Part shown: one piece after another, positions 28,773 to 37,162 of the stretch
Numbering within the stretch: the stretch's first letter is position 1
How the letters are laid out: every line of letters begins with the position of its first letter
NCBI GenBank assembly: GCA_002428985.1
Contig: DIYL01000034.1
Location: forward strand, 168,534-232,533
DNA: 64,000 nucleotides
Origin: Anaerolineales bacterium UBA6055
GTDB taxonomy: Bacteria > Chloroflexota > Anaerolineae > Aggregatilineales > Phototrophicaceae
Direction of reading: 5' to 3'
Translations under genes and position numbers: made by a program
The notes under the pieces: generated by a model
What the model was told of the DNA's origin: nothing
Database searches by the model: none
The model's input: only the letters and a program-made list of their open reading frames with translations

Positions 28773-29222
28773 ATGCGCGCCAATAGTCAATTTACGATTG
28801 CCATCCATGGATTAACATTACTTGCATTAAGTGATGCACCCGTTTCATCATCTAATATTGCTGGGAGCACAGGATCAAATCCAGCATTTATTCGCCGAAT
28901 TATGAGTAATCTTCAATATCATGGTTTAATCACATCACAGATGGGTGTGAATGGTGGTATGTTGTTGGCACGGTCTGCCGATACCCTATCATTACTCGAA
29001 ATCTATGATGCAACGCAACAAACGCAACTTCTTGAGCTACATCAAAGTGAACCGCTGGCATCCTGTTTATGTGGCGGCAACATCAAATCAGTCCTAAGTC
29101 CTATATTTATCGGTGCGGAACAAGCTCTGAGAGATTATCTAACACAATATACACTGCAAGATGTAGTTGATGGCATCATATCTGTAGCAGAAGAAAAGCA
29201 GGTTATATCAACCACAGATTAG
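28773..29222 (+). CDS. Rrf2 family transcriptional regulator (second copy)
   Basis: 149 residues when started at 28773, where MRANSQFTIAIHGLTLLAL lines up with the start of the Rrf2 protein at 13822; the upstream ATG would add an unmatched hydrophobic stretch. Winged helix with NPAFIRRIMSNLQYHGLITSQMGVNGG. A SCLCGG motif may be a redox site. Both genes share an ATATGATAC element upstream, perhaps part of the promoter. It converges with the HxlR gene 2 nt away. Confidence 0.8.
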   Translation: MRANSQFTIAIHGLTLLALSDAPVSSSNIAGSTGSNPAFIRRIMSNLQYHGLITSQMGVNGGMLLARSADTLSLLEIYDATQQTQLLELHQSEPLASCLCGGNIKSVLSPIFIGAEQALRDYLTQYTLQDVVDGIISVAEEKQVISTTD

Positions 29223-29224
29223 GT

Positions 29225-29593
29225 CTATCTCGTTTGGTTTGCATCGTAGTTGTCGCGCGACTGCTCGACTGCTTCAAAATTCGCTTTTGACCACTCACAC
29301 ATCATTGTTAGTCTGCTGATTAAACTATCGCCTAATGATGTAATGAAATACTCAACTCGTGGTGGTGCTTCTTGATAATCGACCCGTGTGATAATGCCGT
29401 TGCGTTCCATACGGCGTAGTGTTTGTGTTAGCATTTTCTTCGTAATTTCAGGGATATAGCGCTGCATTGCCCCATGGCGATTTTGCCCTGCTCGTAATGC
29501 CCGTAAAATTTCTACCACCCACTTATCCGATACTAGCGCAAGAACATTTTCGACTTTTTGCTCATTGCCAATCTTTTGTTGCTCTAAATTCAT
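29225..29593 (-). CDS. HxlR family transcriptional regulator
   Basis: 122-residue MarR-like winged helix of the HxlR type: VSDKWVVEILRALRAGQNRHGAMQRYIPEITKKMLTQTLRRMERNG then a wing with PRVEYFITSLGDSL. The conserved N-terminal Cys seen in quinone/aldehyde sensors is absent, so it is not an obvious thiol switch. It is divergent from the DJ-1/PfpI gene; two imperfect inverted repeats in between probably bind it. Confidence 0.88.
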   Translation of the reverse strand: MNLEQQKIGNEQKVENVLALVSDKWVVEILRALRAGQNRHGAMQRYIPEITKKMLTQTLRRMERNGIITRVDYQEAPPRVEYFITSLGDSLISRLTMMCEWSKANFEAVEQSRDNYDANQTR

Positions 29594-29612
29594 TTTGCCT
29601 CCCCAAATTGGT

Positions 29613-29672
29613 AGGTACTTTAGAGTGCCTGTTGTTTAGACATATTATAGCTTGATAAAGTACATGCACTAA
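29613..29672. promoter_or_regulatory. Candidate HxlR operators in the divergent region
   Basis: Two related sites: AGGTACT-TTAG-AGTGCCT at 29613-29630 (one mismatch between arms) and AGTACATGCACT at 29659-29670 (one mismatch), both built of AGTRC half sites. They lie between the HxlR gene and the DJ-1/PfpI gene. Confidence 0.5.
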
Positions 29673-29718
29673 AGTGTAACTTTTACAATCACATATATTC
29701 TAATCTGGAGATAAAACA

Positions 29719-30456
29719 ATGAGCGCAACAATTGACACAATCAGCACCAAAAAAGTTCTCATCATTGCATCGAACCCAACAGTTTCTGAAACCACAGGCT
29801 GGCCTATAGGTATGTGGATCGCAGAACTAAGCCACCCTTACTGGGAATTTGTTGAAAATGGATATGAGGTCACTATCGTCAGCCCCGATGGTGGGAAACT
29901 CGAATTAGATAGCTGGAGTAACCCACATGATGAAAGTGGTTATAGCGCACACGATTTGATCAGTGCCGGCTTCCTTGCAATGCCACAAACCAATGGTCTG
30001 CTTGAAGATACACAAAAACTATCTGATGTGAACGCTGATGACTACGACGCACTATTCTTAGTTGGTGGTCAGGCCCCCATGTACACATTTTACAACAATG
30101 AGGAACTCCACAAATTTGTCGCAGATTTCTATGAAGCGGGTAAAATCATCGCGATAGTCTGTCATGCGACCTGTGTTCTACTCAAAACCCAATTAAGCAA
30201 TGGTGACTTACTTGTCAAAGGTAAAACTTGGACAGGGTTTGCAGATTCTGAAGAACAATTCGCAGATAACTTTGTTGGTAAACGTATCCAACCATTCTGG
30301 ATTCAAGAAGAAGCCAACAAAATCGAGGATACGAACTTCATCGTTGCTGGTCAATTCCGTTCACATGCTGTTCGTGATGGTAATCTAATTACTGGACAAC
30401 AACAGTATTCCGGTGCTGCAGCAGCCAAATTAGTGATTGAAACTCTCGGTCAATAA
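29719..30456 (+). CDS. DJ-1/PfpI family (Hsp31/YhbO-like) protein
   Basis: 245 residues, type 1 glutamine amidotransferase-like fold. Nucleophile C148 in the elbow IVCHATC with H149, and E36 in WIAELSHPYWEF; this arrangement matches the class of glyoxalase III/Hsp31-like proteins. It likely detoxifies reactive carbonyls. Ribosome site TGGAGAT. It is divergent from the HxlR regulator, which probably controls it. Confidence 0.88.
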   Translation: MSATIDTISTKKVLIIASNPTVSETTGWPIGMWIAELSHPYWEFVENGYEVTIVSPDGGKLELDSWSNPHDESGYSAHDLISAGFLAMPQTNGLLEDTQKLSDVNADDYDALFLVGGQAPMYTFYNNEELHKFVADFYEAGKIIAIVCHATCVLLKTQLSNGDLLVKGKTWTGFADSEEQFADNFVGKRIQPFWIQEEANKIEDTNFIVAGQFRSHAVRDGNLITGQQQYSGAAAAKLVIETLGQ

Positions 30457-30474
30457 ATCACTGCAATTCATGGG

Positions 30475-30498
30475 TGGGTGTTAAGCATTCGACACCCA
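30475..30498 (+). terminator. Weak stem-loop after the DJ-1/PfpI gene
   Basis: TGGGTGT (30475-30481) pairs with ACACCCA (30492-30498) around a 10-nt loop. No T tract follows, so termination is uncertain. Confidence 0.35.
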
Positions 30499-30607
30499 CA
30501 ACTATGAAAGTAAACCCACGATTAGTAGAAAATATCTACATCTAGGCAAAGCAATTCCATCAAACAACCTGTCGCTGACGGATACTTATGCTAAAAGGAG
30601 CAAATCA

Positions 30608-31183
30608 ATGAAAATAGCAATTATCGGAACAAAACTAATTGGGGGTACACTGGGTAAAGCATGGCATCGTGCTGGACATGACATCACCTTTGGTGTTCGA
30701 GATCTGTCGCGTTCATATGATCTTCCAGGTAGCATCGCGACCATCGATGAAGCGATTGAGAAGAATGACATCGTAGTTTTTGCAATTCCCGGACGCGCGA
30801 TGCAAGAAATGATAGCAGATTATACCATTGAAGATAAAATCATAATTGATGCAACTAACGGCGGTGATACAACCGATAAAACAATGGCACAAATCGTCGC
30901 AGACCAGTTTCCAAGAGCGCAGGTCTACAAAGCCTTCAATTCACTCGGTTACGAGAACTTTGAAAACCCGATGTTTGGTGAAGACAACGCTGACCTATTA
31001 TTCATCGGTGCAGAAGAAAAACAAGAGATCGTTGCACAAGTGATTCAAGATATTGGATTGAATCCCATTTACGTTGGTGAGTTAGACCAACAAGGGATTC
31101 TGGATGCAGGAATGCGTTTTTGGTTTGCACTGACTCGGAAATATGGACGACATGTAGCCTTCAAAATCCTGCATGATAAATAA
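30608..31183 (+). CDS. NADPH-dependent F420 reductase-like oxidoreductase
   Basis: 191 residues, Rossmann fold with GTKLIGGTLGKAWHRAGHD at residues 7-25 and GVRD as the adenosine phosphate region. It belongs to the F420-dependent NADP reductase/pyrroline-5-carboxylate-reductase-like group (ATNGGD, KAFNSLGYENFE). Ribosome site AAAGGAG. It could reduce a flavin/F420 or act on another small substrate. It is 151 nt after the DJ-1 gene and might be regulated with it. Confidence 0.85.
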   Translation: MKIAIIGTKLIGGTLGKAWHRAGHDITFGVRDLSRSYDLPGSIATIDEAIEKNDIVVFAIPGRAMQEMIADYTIEDKIIIDATNGGDTTDKTMAQIVADQFPRAQVYKAFNSLGYENFENPMFGEDNADLLFIGAEEKQEIVAQVIQDIGLNPIYVGELDQQGILDAGMRFWFALTRKYGRHVAFKILHDK

Positions 31184-31327
31184 CACAATGTCTTTATTTG
31201 GAATCACTCCAGAATATCAATGATCTACTGAGCTCGGGCAACAGGCATCATGCTCAGGTTGCTCTTTACGGAGAATATATTGCTCCCGACTTATATGCCC
31301 AAACTTAACAAGGAAAATTGGGAGCAT

Positions 31328-31987
31328 TTATTCTGCGGCTCTTTGTGCTAGGAAGTCTTGTAGTGGTAGCCCTTCTTGATTGTGATTTTCTCTAAACGTG
31401 CTTCGTTCAGCAAGACCATCACGCCATTTCTCAAGATGAGGGAATTGACCTGCTTCCGGTAGATCAAAACGTTGATAGCCATATACCCAGGGGATGAGAA
31501 CAATGTCGACCACACTAAATTCACCACATACATATGCTTGATCACGTAGAATCAGGTCAAGTTCTTGTAGCAGGCTTATCCCCTTTGCTTTTAGCCGCGC
31601 CACTTCCTCCCAATCTGCGCCTTCTTGTGGTGGTTGGATGATTTGCCAATAAAGATGATGGCTTACGTCCCAAAATTCGGTGTTCGATCTTTCTATCCAT
31701 TGCAATGCTACCTGTAACATATCAGGATCTGATGGAAATAGTGGTTGTTCACCGGCTTGTTCATCAATATAGCGCATTATTTCCAGCGAATCTCCGATAG
31801 CACCGTGTTCGTCTTCAAAAGCAGGCACTGTACCTCTTGGGTTGATAGATAAATATTCTGGCGTTTTTTGTATTTTCTTGGCTAGGCTGACTTCAACACG
31901 CTGAAATTTAATACCTTTTTCTGCCAAGAAGATGGCTGTTTTTGAACTATGCGGGCAGTTTATTGAACTATATAGAATTGGTTTCAT
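31328..31987 (-). CDS. Glutathione S-transferase family protein
   Basis: About 219 residues. Thioredoxin-like domain with C11-P-H-S, the Cys motif of beta/omega-type transferases, and a RGTVPAFED-like cis-Pro and GDSLEIMRYID region. An all-helical C-terminal domain follows. Start at 31987 or 31990 (tandem ATG) preceded by AAGGT; the upstream ATG at 32005 lacks a ribosome site. Stand-alone. Confidence 0.85.
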   Translation of the reverse strand: MKPILYSSINCPHSSKTAIFLAEKGIKFQRVEVSLAKKIQKTPEYLSINPRGTVPAFEDEHGAIGDSLEIMRYIDEQAGEQPLFPSDPDMLQVALQWIERSNTEFWDVSHHLYWQIIQPPQEGADWEEVARLKAKGISLLQELDLILRDQAYVCGEFSVVDIVLIPWVYGYQRFDLPEAGQFPHLEKWRDGLAERSTFRENHNQEGLPLQDFLAQRAAE

Positions 31988-32005
31988 CATGTTACCTTCT
32001 TTCAT

Positions 32006-32353
32006 TATAAGTATGGACGTCGTGTTCGGATTGAAACTTTCTACTTGGTCGACCTAGTCAATACAACACGATATTTCGGGTGAAGCATCATGTTCCACAA
32101 TATTTCAGATGCGAAGGGTATCATGATTAAGATCCATATAATTGGTCCACTTGTTTAATTTTGAGATGGTTTGATGAACTCTCGAAATCAATTATAGTGG
32201 ATGAGAGACCCAGCAACTTGAGTGAGTCATACTTTTGCAAGACACCGATTGCTTTTAAGTAAATCTATTGTGTGTATACAGCAACTGAAAAGTAAATTCT
32301 GTTGAAATTGAGTTATACTCGGATAAAGAACCGAGTCAACAGAAAGTAACCTG
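32006..32353. other. Intergenic stretch with a leader hairpin
   Basis: 348 nt without coding sequence. A 6-bp hairpin, ACTCGG (32317-32322) and CCGAGT (32331-32336), lies 18 nt before the aminotransferase start, inside a possible leader. Confidence 0.45.
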
Positions 32354-33550
32354 ATGCCAGAAGATACCTTATTACAATGGCGGGACGAGTTCCCGATTTT
32401 GAGTACCTGTAATTATTTGATTAGCAATTCCCTCGGCGCGATGCCCCGCAAAGTTTACGATAGTCTTAAGTTCTACGCTGATACATGGGCGGAACATGGC
32501 GTGTCATCATGGGGCAAGGGCTGGTTTGAAATGCCGCAGATGGTCGGCAATAAGATCGCACCGTTGATGGGTGCGGCAGAAAACACTGTGCTAGTTCATC
32601 AAAACGCCAGTATTGCCAACAGCATCTTATTCGGTGGAATGGACTTCAGTGATACGAAACGCAACAAAGTTGTCATCACCGATATGGACTTTCCTAGTGA
32701 TATTTATGTCCTGCGTCGTTGGTTGCCAGAACATATGCAGGTTCATGTTGTCAAAACCAAAGATGGTATCAGCATCGATGCTGATGAGCTACTCGATGCC
32801 ATTGATGAAAATACGCGTCTCGTCAGCGTATCGCATGTTCTGTTCCGCAGTGCCTATATCATGCCTGCGCAGGAAATCGTCGAGAAAGCCCACAGCGTTG
32901 GCGCAGAAGTCGTCTTCAATGGCTATCACAGCATCGGAGTGATTCCAGTTGATGTGACTGCCATGAACGTCGATTACTATATCGGTGGGGTGTTGAAATG
33001 GTTATGTGGTGGGCCCGGTGGCGTGTTTATGTATGTACGTCCTGATAAGCTCACGTCACTTGATCCAAAAGTCACAGGATGGTTCGCACACAAAACCCCA
33101 TTTGCATTCGATACCGAACACTTTGATCTACGCGAAGACGCCTACCGCCTGATGAATGGTACACCCGGCATTGCGTCACTCCATGCGATTCAACCGGGAG
33201 TCGATATTATTGCGGAGGTGGGTGTTGATGCCATCCGTGAAAAATCAATCCGCCAAACTAATATGTTGATTGACTTAGCAGATGAAAAAGGTTATGAGGT
33301 TGTCAGTCCTAGAGACAGTGAACGGCGTGGAGGGACGGTAACGGTCAATCCACCCAATGCATATGAAGTTTCGCGTGAGCTCATCGCACGAGACATCAAG
33401 ATCGACTACCGTGAAAATGCAGGGATTCGAATCGCTCCACACTTCTATACCACCGATGATGAGGTACGTCAGGCAATGGATGCGATTGATGAGATTCTTG
33501 GGGATGGCAGCTGGAAACTGCACACTCAAAATCGTGACTTTGTGACATAA
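32354..33550 (+). CDS. Class V aminotransferase-fold PLP enzyme, kynureninase-like
   Basis: 398 residues of the aspartate-aminotransferase fold, class V. PLP Lys is K215 in GGVLKWLCGGPGG. The opening YLISNSLGAMPRKVYDSL resembles the YLDGNSLG of kynureninases. The residue aligned to the conserved PLP-binding Asp (VVxDxxH) appears as N189 in VVFNGYHSIG; if true this is a marked change of the cofactor site. The substrate is not known; candidates are kynurenine-like or sulfur-amino-acid substrates. A decayed fragment of the same gene sits at 28488. Confidence 0.82.
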   Translation: MPEDTLLQWRDEFPILSTCNYLISNSLGAMPRKVYDSLKFYADTWAEHGVSSWGKGWFEMPQMVGNKIAPLMGAAENTVLVHQNASIANSILFGGMDFSDTKRNKVVITDMDFPSDIYVLRRWLPEHMQVHVVKTKDGISIDADELLDAIDENTRLVSVSHVLFRSAYIMPAQEIVEKAHSVGAEVVFNGYHSIGVIPVDVTAMNVDYYIGGVLKWLCGGPGGVFMYVRPDKLTSLDPKVTGWFAHKTPFAFDTEHFDLREDAYRLMNGTPGIASLHAIQPGVDIIAEVGVDAIREKSIRQTNMLIDLADEKGYEVVSPRDSERRGGTVTVNPPNAYEVSRELIARDIKIDYRENAGIRIAPHFYTTDDEVRQAMDAIDEILGDGSWKLHTQNRDFVT

Positions 33551-33880
33551 ATAGTATAACATTGACCTTTTGCCAGCCATCTTGATATATTACAACAGAT
33601 TGGTTTGCAAAAGGTCACATTATGTTTGAACATCAACAATATTCAATCACCCCGAGTAATCCATCAGAAGTTTATTACTTCGCGCAAATGCACAAAATCC
33701 CATATCCCATGTTGTTGAGCAGAAATTTCAACACATCAATTTGACACAATTTAACTTTTATCTTAAAATTTGACCAATGGTCGAAAAATAAACCATTATT
33801 CACAATTAGATGTATCATCATCACTAGCCCTATAACGAACTTCAAAATTGTTGAAATATATCAAGTTAAAGGAGAACATC
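33551..33880. other. Intergenic stretch with a possible short ORF
   Basis: 330 nt. A 40-codon ORF (33622-33744, starting after AAAGG) is the only open frame with a ribosome site; its composition (MFEHQQYSITPSNPSEVYYF...) is plausible but unmatched. Otherwise AT-rich and featureless. Confidence 0.4.
33622..33744 (+). CDS. Doubtful short ORF
   Basis: 40 codons preceded by AAAGGTC 6-12 nt upstream. No recognised domain; it has polar N-terminal and mixed C-terminal parts. It might be a real small protein or chance. No downstream partner in frame. Confidence 0.2.
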   Translation: MFEHQQYSITPSNPSEVYYFAQMHKIPYPMLLSRNFNTSI

Positions 33881-34771
33881 ATGTATGAAACACTCGTGTT
33901 GACAGTTGATAGTCCGATTGCAACGATTACCCTCAATCGCCCTGAGCAACTAAACACAATTGTCCCCCCAATGCCAGACGAGATCGAACAAGCCGTGAAC
34001 GCTTGTGTTAGAAATGATGATGTAAAGGTCATTATCCTGCGTGGGGCAGGGCGAGCATTTTGTGGCGGATTTAATTTTGGAGACGGCTTCCATCATTGGG
34101 ATGAACACCTGACGACAGATGGTAAATGGGATCCGGGGAAAGATTTTGTCATGGCAACTGCTGGCGCAGTATCTCCAACTCAGAAATTTATGAGCATTTG
34201 GCGCTCGCCTAAACCCGTTATTGCCCAAGTACATGGCTGGTGTGTTGGCGGTGGTAGCGACTATGCATTAGCTGCTGACCTTGTCATTGCAAGTGATGAT
34301 GCACGTATCGGCACACCGTATTCAAGAATGTGGGGGGCATACCTCAGTGGGATGTGGATTTACCGTTTGGGCTTAACCCGTGCTAAAGAATTTGGTCTGA
34401 CAGGCAAACCACTGTCTGGTAAATTAGCTGCAGAAGTAGGGCTCATCAATGAATCAGTTCCATTCAGCGAGCTTGAAGCCACAGTCAAAAAACGTGCTGA
34501 ACAACTAGCATCTATACCGCTCTCGCAACTTTCTGCTCAAAAACTAGTCATCAACCATGCGATTGAGAACATGGGGCTTGCCTCAACACAGGTTCTCGGC
34601 CCAATCCTAGATGGTTTAATGCGTAATACACCGGATGCACTTGATTTTATCGAATATGCTAACGAAGCGGGTGTACGCTCAGCTGTTGCTAAACGTGACG
34701 GGTTGTTTGGTGATTACAGTCAAGCCGATGCAGACGATAAGCCTGATCCTAATAATGTGATCCATTTGTAA
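33881..34771 (+). CDS. Crotonase (enoyl-CoA hydratase/isomerase) superfamily protein
   Basis: 296 residues when started at 33881, chosen because AAAGGAG lies 8 nt upstream (33848 is an upstream in-frame ATG without one). Oxyanion hole segments: RAFCGGFNF (about 58-66) and HGWCVGGGSDYALAADLV. At the classical Glu144 position an Asp appears, and the P-E of the second catalytic Glu is P-Y (IGTPYSRMWG). So it is probably not a classical hydratase; other crotonase reactions such as hydrolysis or decarboxylation are possible. Monocistronic. Confidence 0.82.
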   Translation: MYETLVLTVDSPIATITLNRPEQLNTIVPPMPDEIEQAVNACVRNDDVKVIILRGAGRAFCGGFNFGDGFHHWDEHLTTDGKWDPGKDFVMATAGAVSPTQKFMSIWRSPKPVIAQVHGWCVGGGSDYALAADLVIASDDARIGTPYSRMWGAYLSGMWIYRLGLTRAKEFGLTGKPLSGKLAAEVGLINESVPFSELEATVKKRAEQLASIPLSQLSAQKLVINHAIENMGLASTQVLGPILDGLMRNTPDALDFIEYANEAGVRSAVAKRDGLFGDYSQADADDKPDPNNVIHL

Positions 34772-34842
34772 GCTATAATATGACAGATTGTGGCATGTAC
34801 AGCGTACCTTAGATCGCTTAAAGCAATAAAGGCTAAAACTCT

Positions 34843-35544
34843 ATGTCAGATTATGAGGAATATAGATCATTTTTTGTTGACAGTTCTAATGAGGATTCTC
34901 GTTATTTGTTGAAGGCAGAAGCAAGACGTTTACTAGTTCCTTTAATTGGCTATGCAGACATTGTTTCCAATCTTGTTGAAGAACGAGGTGTTCCTCAGAT
35001 GCCTGACGACTTCAGTCAGTGGTGTAGTTCCATCCTAAGCAATGCTCGTAAACTAAATGATTTGATTGATGCGGCTACAGATAGCAGACATCGCCTAGAA
35101 TACCAAAAAGAGAAATCTGCACGGGATTTACAATTAGGAACAACCTTATGGAAAGATGCTCAGAAAGGGCTACCGGAGCTTCAATCGTACTCAAGTCTAA
35201 AAGATGCTATTGAACAAACTGCAAAGGAAAATCATTTTTCACTTGTTGAGCATCTATCTGATGAAATCCGAGTTACTGACGATTTCTTGGCTCCTGGTGG
35301 CTTAGTCTATTTCCATGGAAGCAAACGCAGTGCTCGGGTTGGAACTCGAAAACAGTATACTAAATATATTGGTTATTCCATTGCTATTCGATGGCTAACT
35401 GATGCTAGAAATCTCAAATGGGATGAGTATGAATGTTTAGCACCATCTCTAAATGAGACCGTTATTGTTTTGAATTATTGGTTGGCTGGGGACTGGTCAC
35501 TACCAAAGCTGATTAAGAACCATTCATGGATGACAGAAATATAA
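34843..35544 (+). CDS. Unknown protein with histidine-kinase dimerisation-like helices
   Basis: 233 residues. The segment LLKAEARRLLVPLIGYADIVSNL ... SSILSNARKLNDLIDAATD looks like the two-helix HisKA dimerisation domain of sensor kinases, but there is no phospho-accepting His at the expected place (LKAEARR replaces the usual H-E-L-R-T-P-L). No ATPase domain follows. The C-terminal half has no known domain. Ribosome site AAAGG. It is 71 nt after the crotonase gene; a regulatory or scaffolding role is a guess. Confidence 0.6.
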   Translation: MSDYEEYRSFFVDSSNEDSRYLLKAEARRLLVPLIGYADIVSNLVEERGVPQMPDDFSQWCSSILSNARKLNDLIDAATDSRHRLEYQKEKSARDLQLGTTLWKDAQKGLPELQSYSSLKDAIEQTAKENHFSLVEHLSDEIRVTDDFLAPGGLVYFHGSKRSARVGTRKQYTKYIGYSIAIRWLTDARNLKWDEYECLAPSLNETVIVLNYWLAGDWSLPKLIKNHSWMTEI

Positions 35545-35632
35545 TGTGACTACTACTCAATTCTTCAACTGAAGTTTGTTTTGACTTCTATTCTCCAAAA
35601 TCATTTTACACTACTGGCGAAGGACAATGCAG

Positions 35633-36211
35633 ATGACTTCTCGACAAGAAAAACGACACAAATTGCGCCAAGAAGCAATTGTTGAAGTAGCAACAAAAAT
35701 TTTTGCTCAACAGGGGATCCATACGACAACATTGTCCCAAATTGGTCAAGAGATCGGTCTGTCCAAGGCAAGCCTTTATTATTATGTAGAAAGCAAAGAA
35801 GAAATCATCGCGCTAGTGTTAGAAGCAGTCTTGAACGACATCAATACCTATGCCCAAGAAGTCATTGATCCAGAGGCAACCTATCTAGAGCAACTCAAGA
35901 TGCGAGCTTGGTCGCATATCGTGGGAGGGCAGTCCCCATCGGCGCAATTCATTGTGATGAACCTTGATTACCTGAGCAGTGATAAAACAACAGCCCGTAT
36001 GATGCGTGTACATGAAGAACCCGCACGCCACTTACTTCAACAAGCAATCCAAGCAGGTGAAATACGCCCAATCGATATTACGACAGCTGTGAAGATGCTC
36101 TATAGCAGTCTGAATGCGATTGCTCGCTGGCATAAACCTGAATATGGCACAATACGCGACACATTTGAGAATACATGGGACATTTTCATGAATGGTGTTC
36201 AGACAAAGTAG
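35633..36211 (+). CDS. TetR/AcrR family transcriptional regulator
   Basis: 192 residues. N-terminal HTH: VEVATKIFAQQGIHTTTLSQIGQEIGLSKASLYYYVESKEEI. The start at 35633 is favoured over 35627 because AAGGA is better spaced. The ligand-binding C-terminal domain is of the TetR_C type used by acyl-CoA/fatty-acid regulators (AWSHIVGGQSP). Local targets are not clear; the crotonase gene 0.9 kb upstream is one candidate. Confidence 0.88.
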   Translation: MTSRQEKRHKLRQEAIVEVATKIFAQQGIHTTTLSQIGQEIGLSKASLYYYVESKEEIIALVLEAVLNDINTYAQEVIDPEATYLEQLKMRAWSHIVGGQSPSAQFIVMNLDYLSSDKTTARMMRVHEEPARHLLQQAIQAGEIRPIDITTAVKMLYSSLNAIARWHKPEYGTIRDTFENTWDIFMNGVQTK

Positions 36212-36335
36212 AAATACCTAACCGGACAATACACCGACAATTGAACGATCAGGTCACTCACACTCAAATTATCTGCGATTCACAGTAGATTGTGGGGGCG
36301 ATACCCAAGTTACTCACGTATCGACCGCCGACAAC

Positions 36336-37151
36336 TTATGCGGGTGGTATCAATGGATCCTGTGGTCTGACAATGCGCCGACGTTCCGGTGTCAGTCGAT
36401 CAACAAGTTCTTGTGATGGCACATAACCATGGCGTGTATTCCCCCAAGATGGTCCATAGCGATAGACTATAATACGCCGATTGCCTTCATTGACACGCTT
36501 GGCCGATCCATGCGAAATTGCATCAACAAACAAAATCGCATCACCTGCATCCATATGCACTTCAATTGCACCTTCTACATTATCAACAGACGGTTGCTCA
36601 CTGTGCATTTTGTGTTTATCAAAATCAGGATGTGGGAAATTCGCTTTGTGACTACCAGGAATGACCATTGTTGCGCCATCCCCCTCGTGAATGTCAGTCA
36701 ACGCCATCAAGATATTAATTTGTCCACAGTGGAATTGTCCATTATAGTAGCGAAATTGTGTGCGTTTGGTACCTTCGTGCCCACCGGAGTGTAAACCAAT
36801 AGCCTGACCGGGGCCGCGAATACTAGCAAAGCTCTCATCGATGAAAAGCGGTCCGGCATTATAATCAAATGTACCTGCGCCCCCGACAAAATACTTCACT
36901 TTTTCGATCCATGATGGGTGATCGATTAACACTTCAAACGGTTCGCCACCCTCGTATATTTGCTGTAAGTTCAGTCCTTCTTCATCGCCATACGTATGAC
37001 CATGAACGTAACCTTTCCATTCATTGGGTTGGACGGGCAATAAATCGTCGATAGCCGAATTAATCTGCTGTACTTCGTCAGACGATAATGCCCCTTTCAA
37101 TAATAGAAATCCGTTGAGATCAAAAAAATACTTTTCGCGTTCAGTCACCAT
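36336..37151 (-). CDS. PhyH-family protein with HxG instead of HxD
   Basis: 271 residues of the PhyH/phytanoyl-CoA dioxygenase fold. The first Fe motif reads H121-S-G123 in GLHSGGHEG, where family members usually have HxD/E; a second His (H125) and E126 are close by. The distal H214 (ISHGSAKR) and the Arg at 225-226 are present, as is the VIPGSHKANFP region. In Fe(II)/2OG halogenases loss of the acidic ligand is the diagnostic change, so activity may differ from hydroxylation. It is the last gene of the long minus-strand operon, after the FAD oxidoreductase. Ribosome site AGGA. Confidence 0.82.
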   Translation of the reverse strand: MVTEREKYFFDLNGFLLLKGALSSDEVQQINSAIDDLLPVQPNEWKGYVHGHTYGDEEGLNLQQIYEGGEPFEVLIDHPSWIEKVKYFVGGAGTFDYNAGPLFIDESFASIRGPGQAIGLHSGGHEGTKRTQFRYYNGQFHCGQINILMALTDIHEGDGATMVIPGSHKANFPHPDFDKHKMHSEQPSVDNVEGAIEVHMDAGDAILFVDAISHGSAKRVNEGNRRIIVYRYGPSWGNTRHGYVPSQELVDRLTPERRRIVRPQDPLIPPA

Positions 37152-37162
37152 TATAAAAAATC

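Noticed and set aside
31262..31328. Possible terminator (TGCTCCC / GGGAGCA) after the F420-reductase-like gene
   Set aside because: Loop of about 40 nt and only a loose T tract; not supported well enough.
36299..36323. Inverted repeat CGATAC/GTATCG between the converging TetR and PhyH genes
   Set aside because: Only 6-nt arms and no T tract on either strand; not convincing as terminator.
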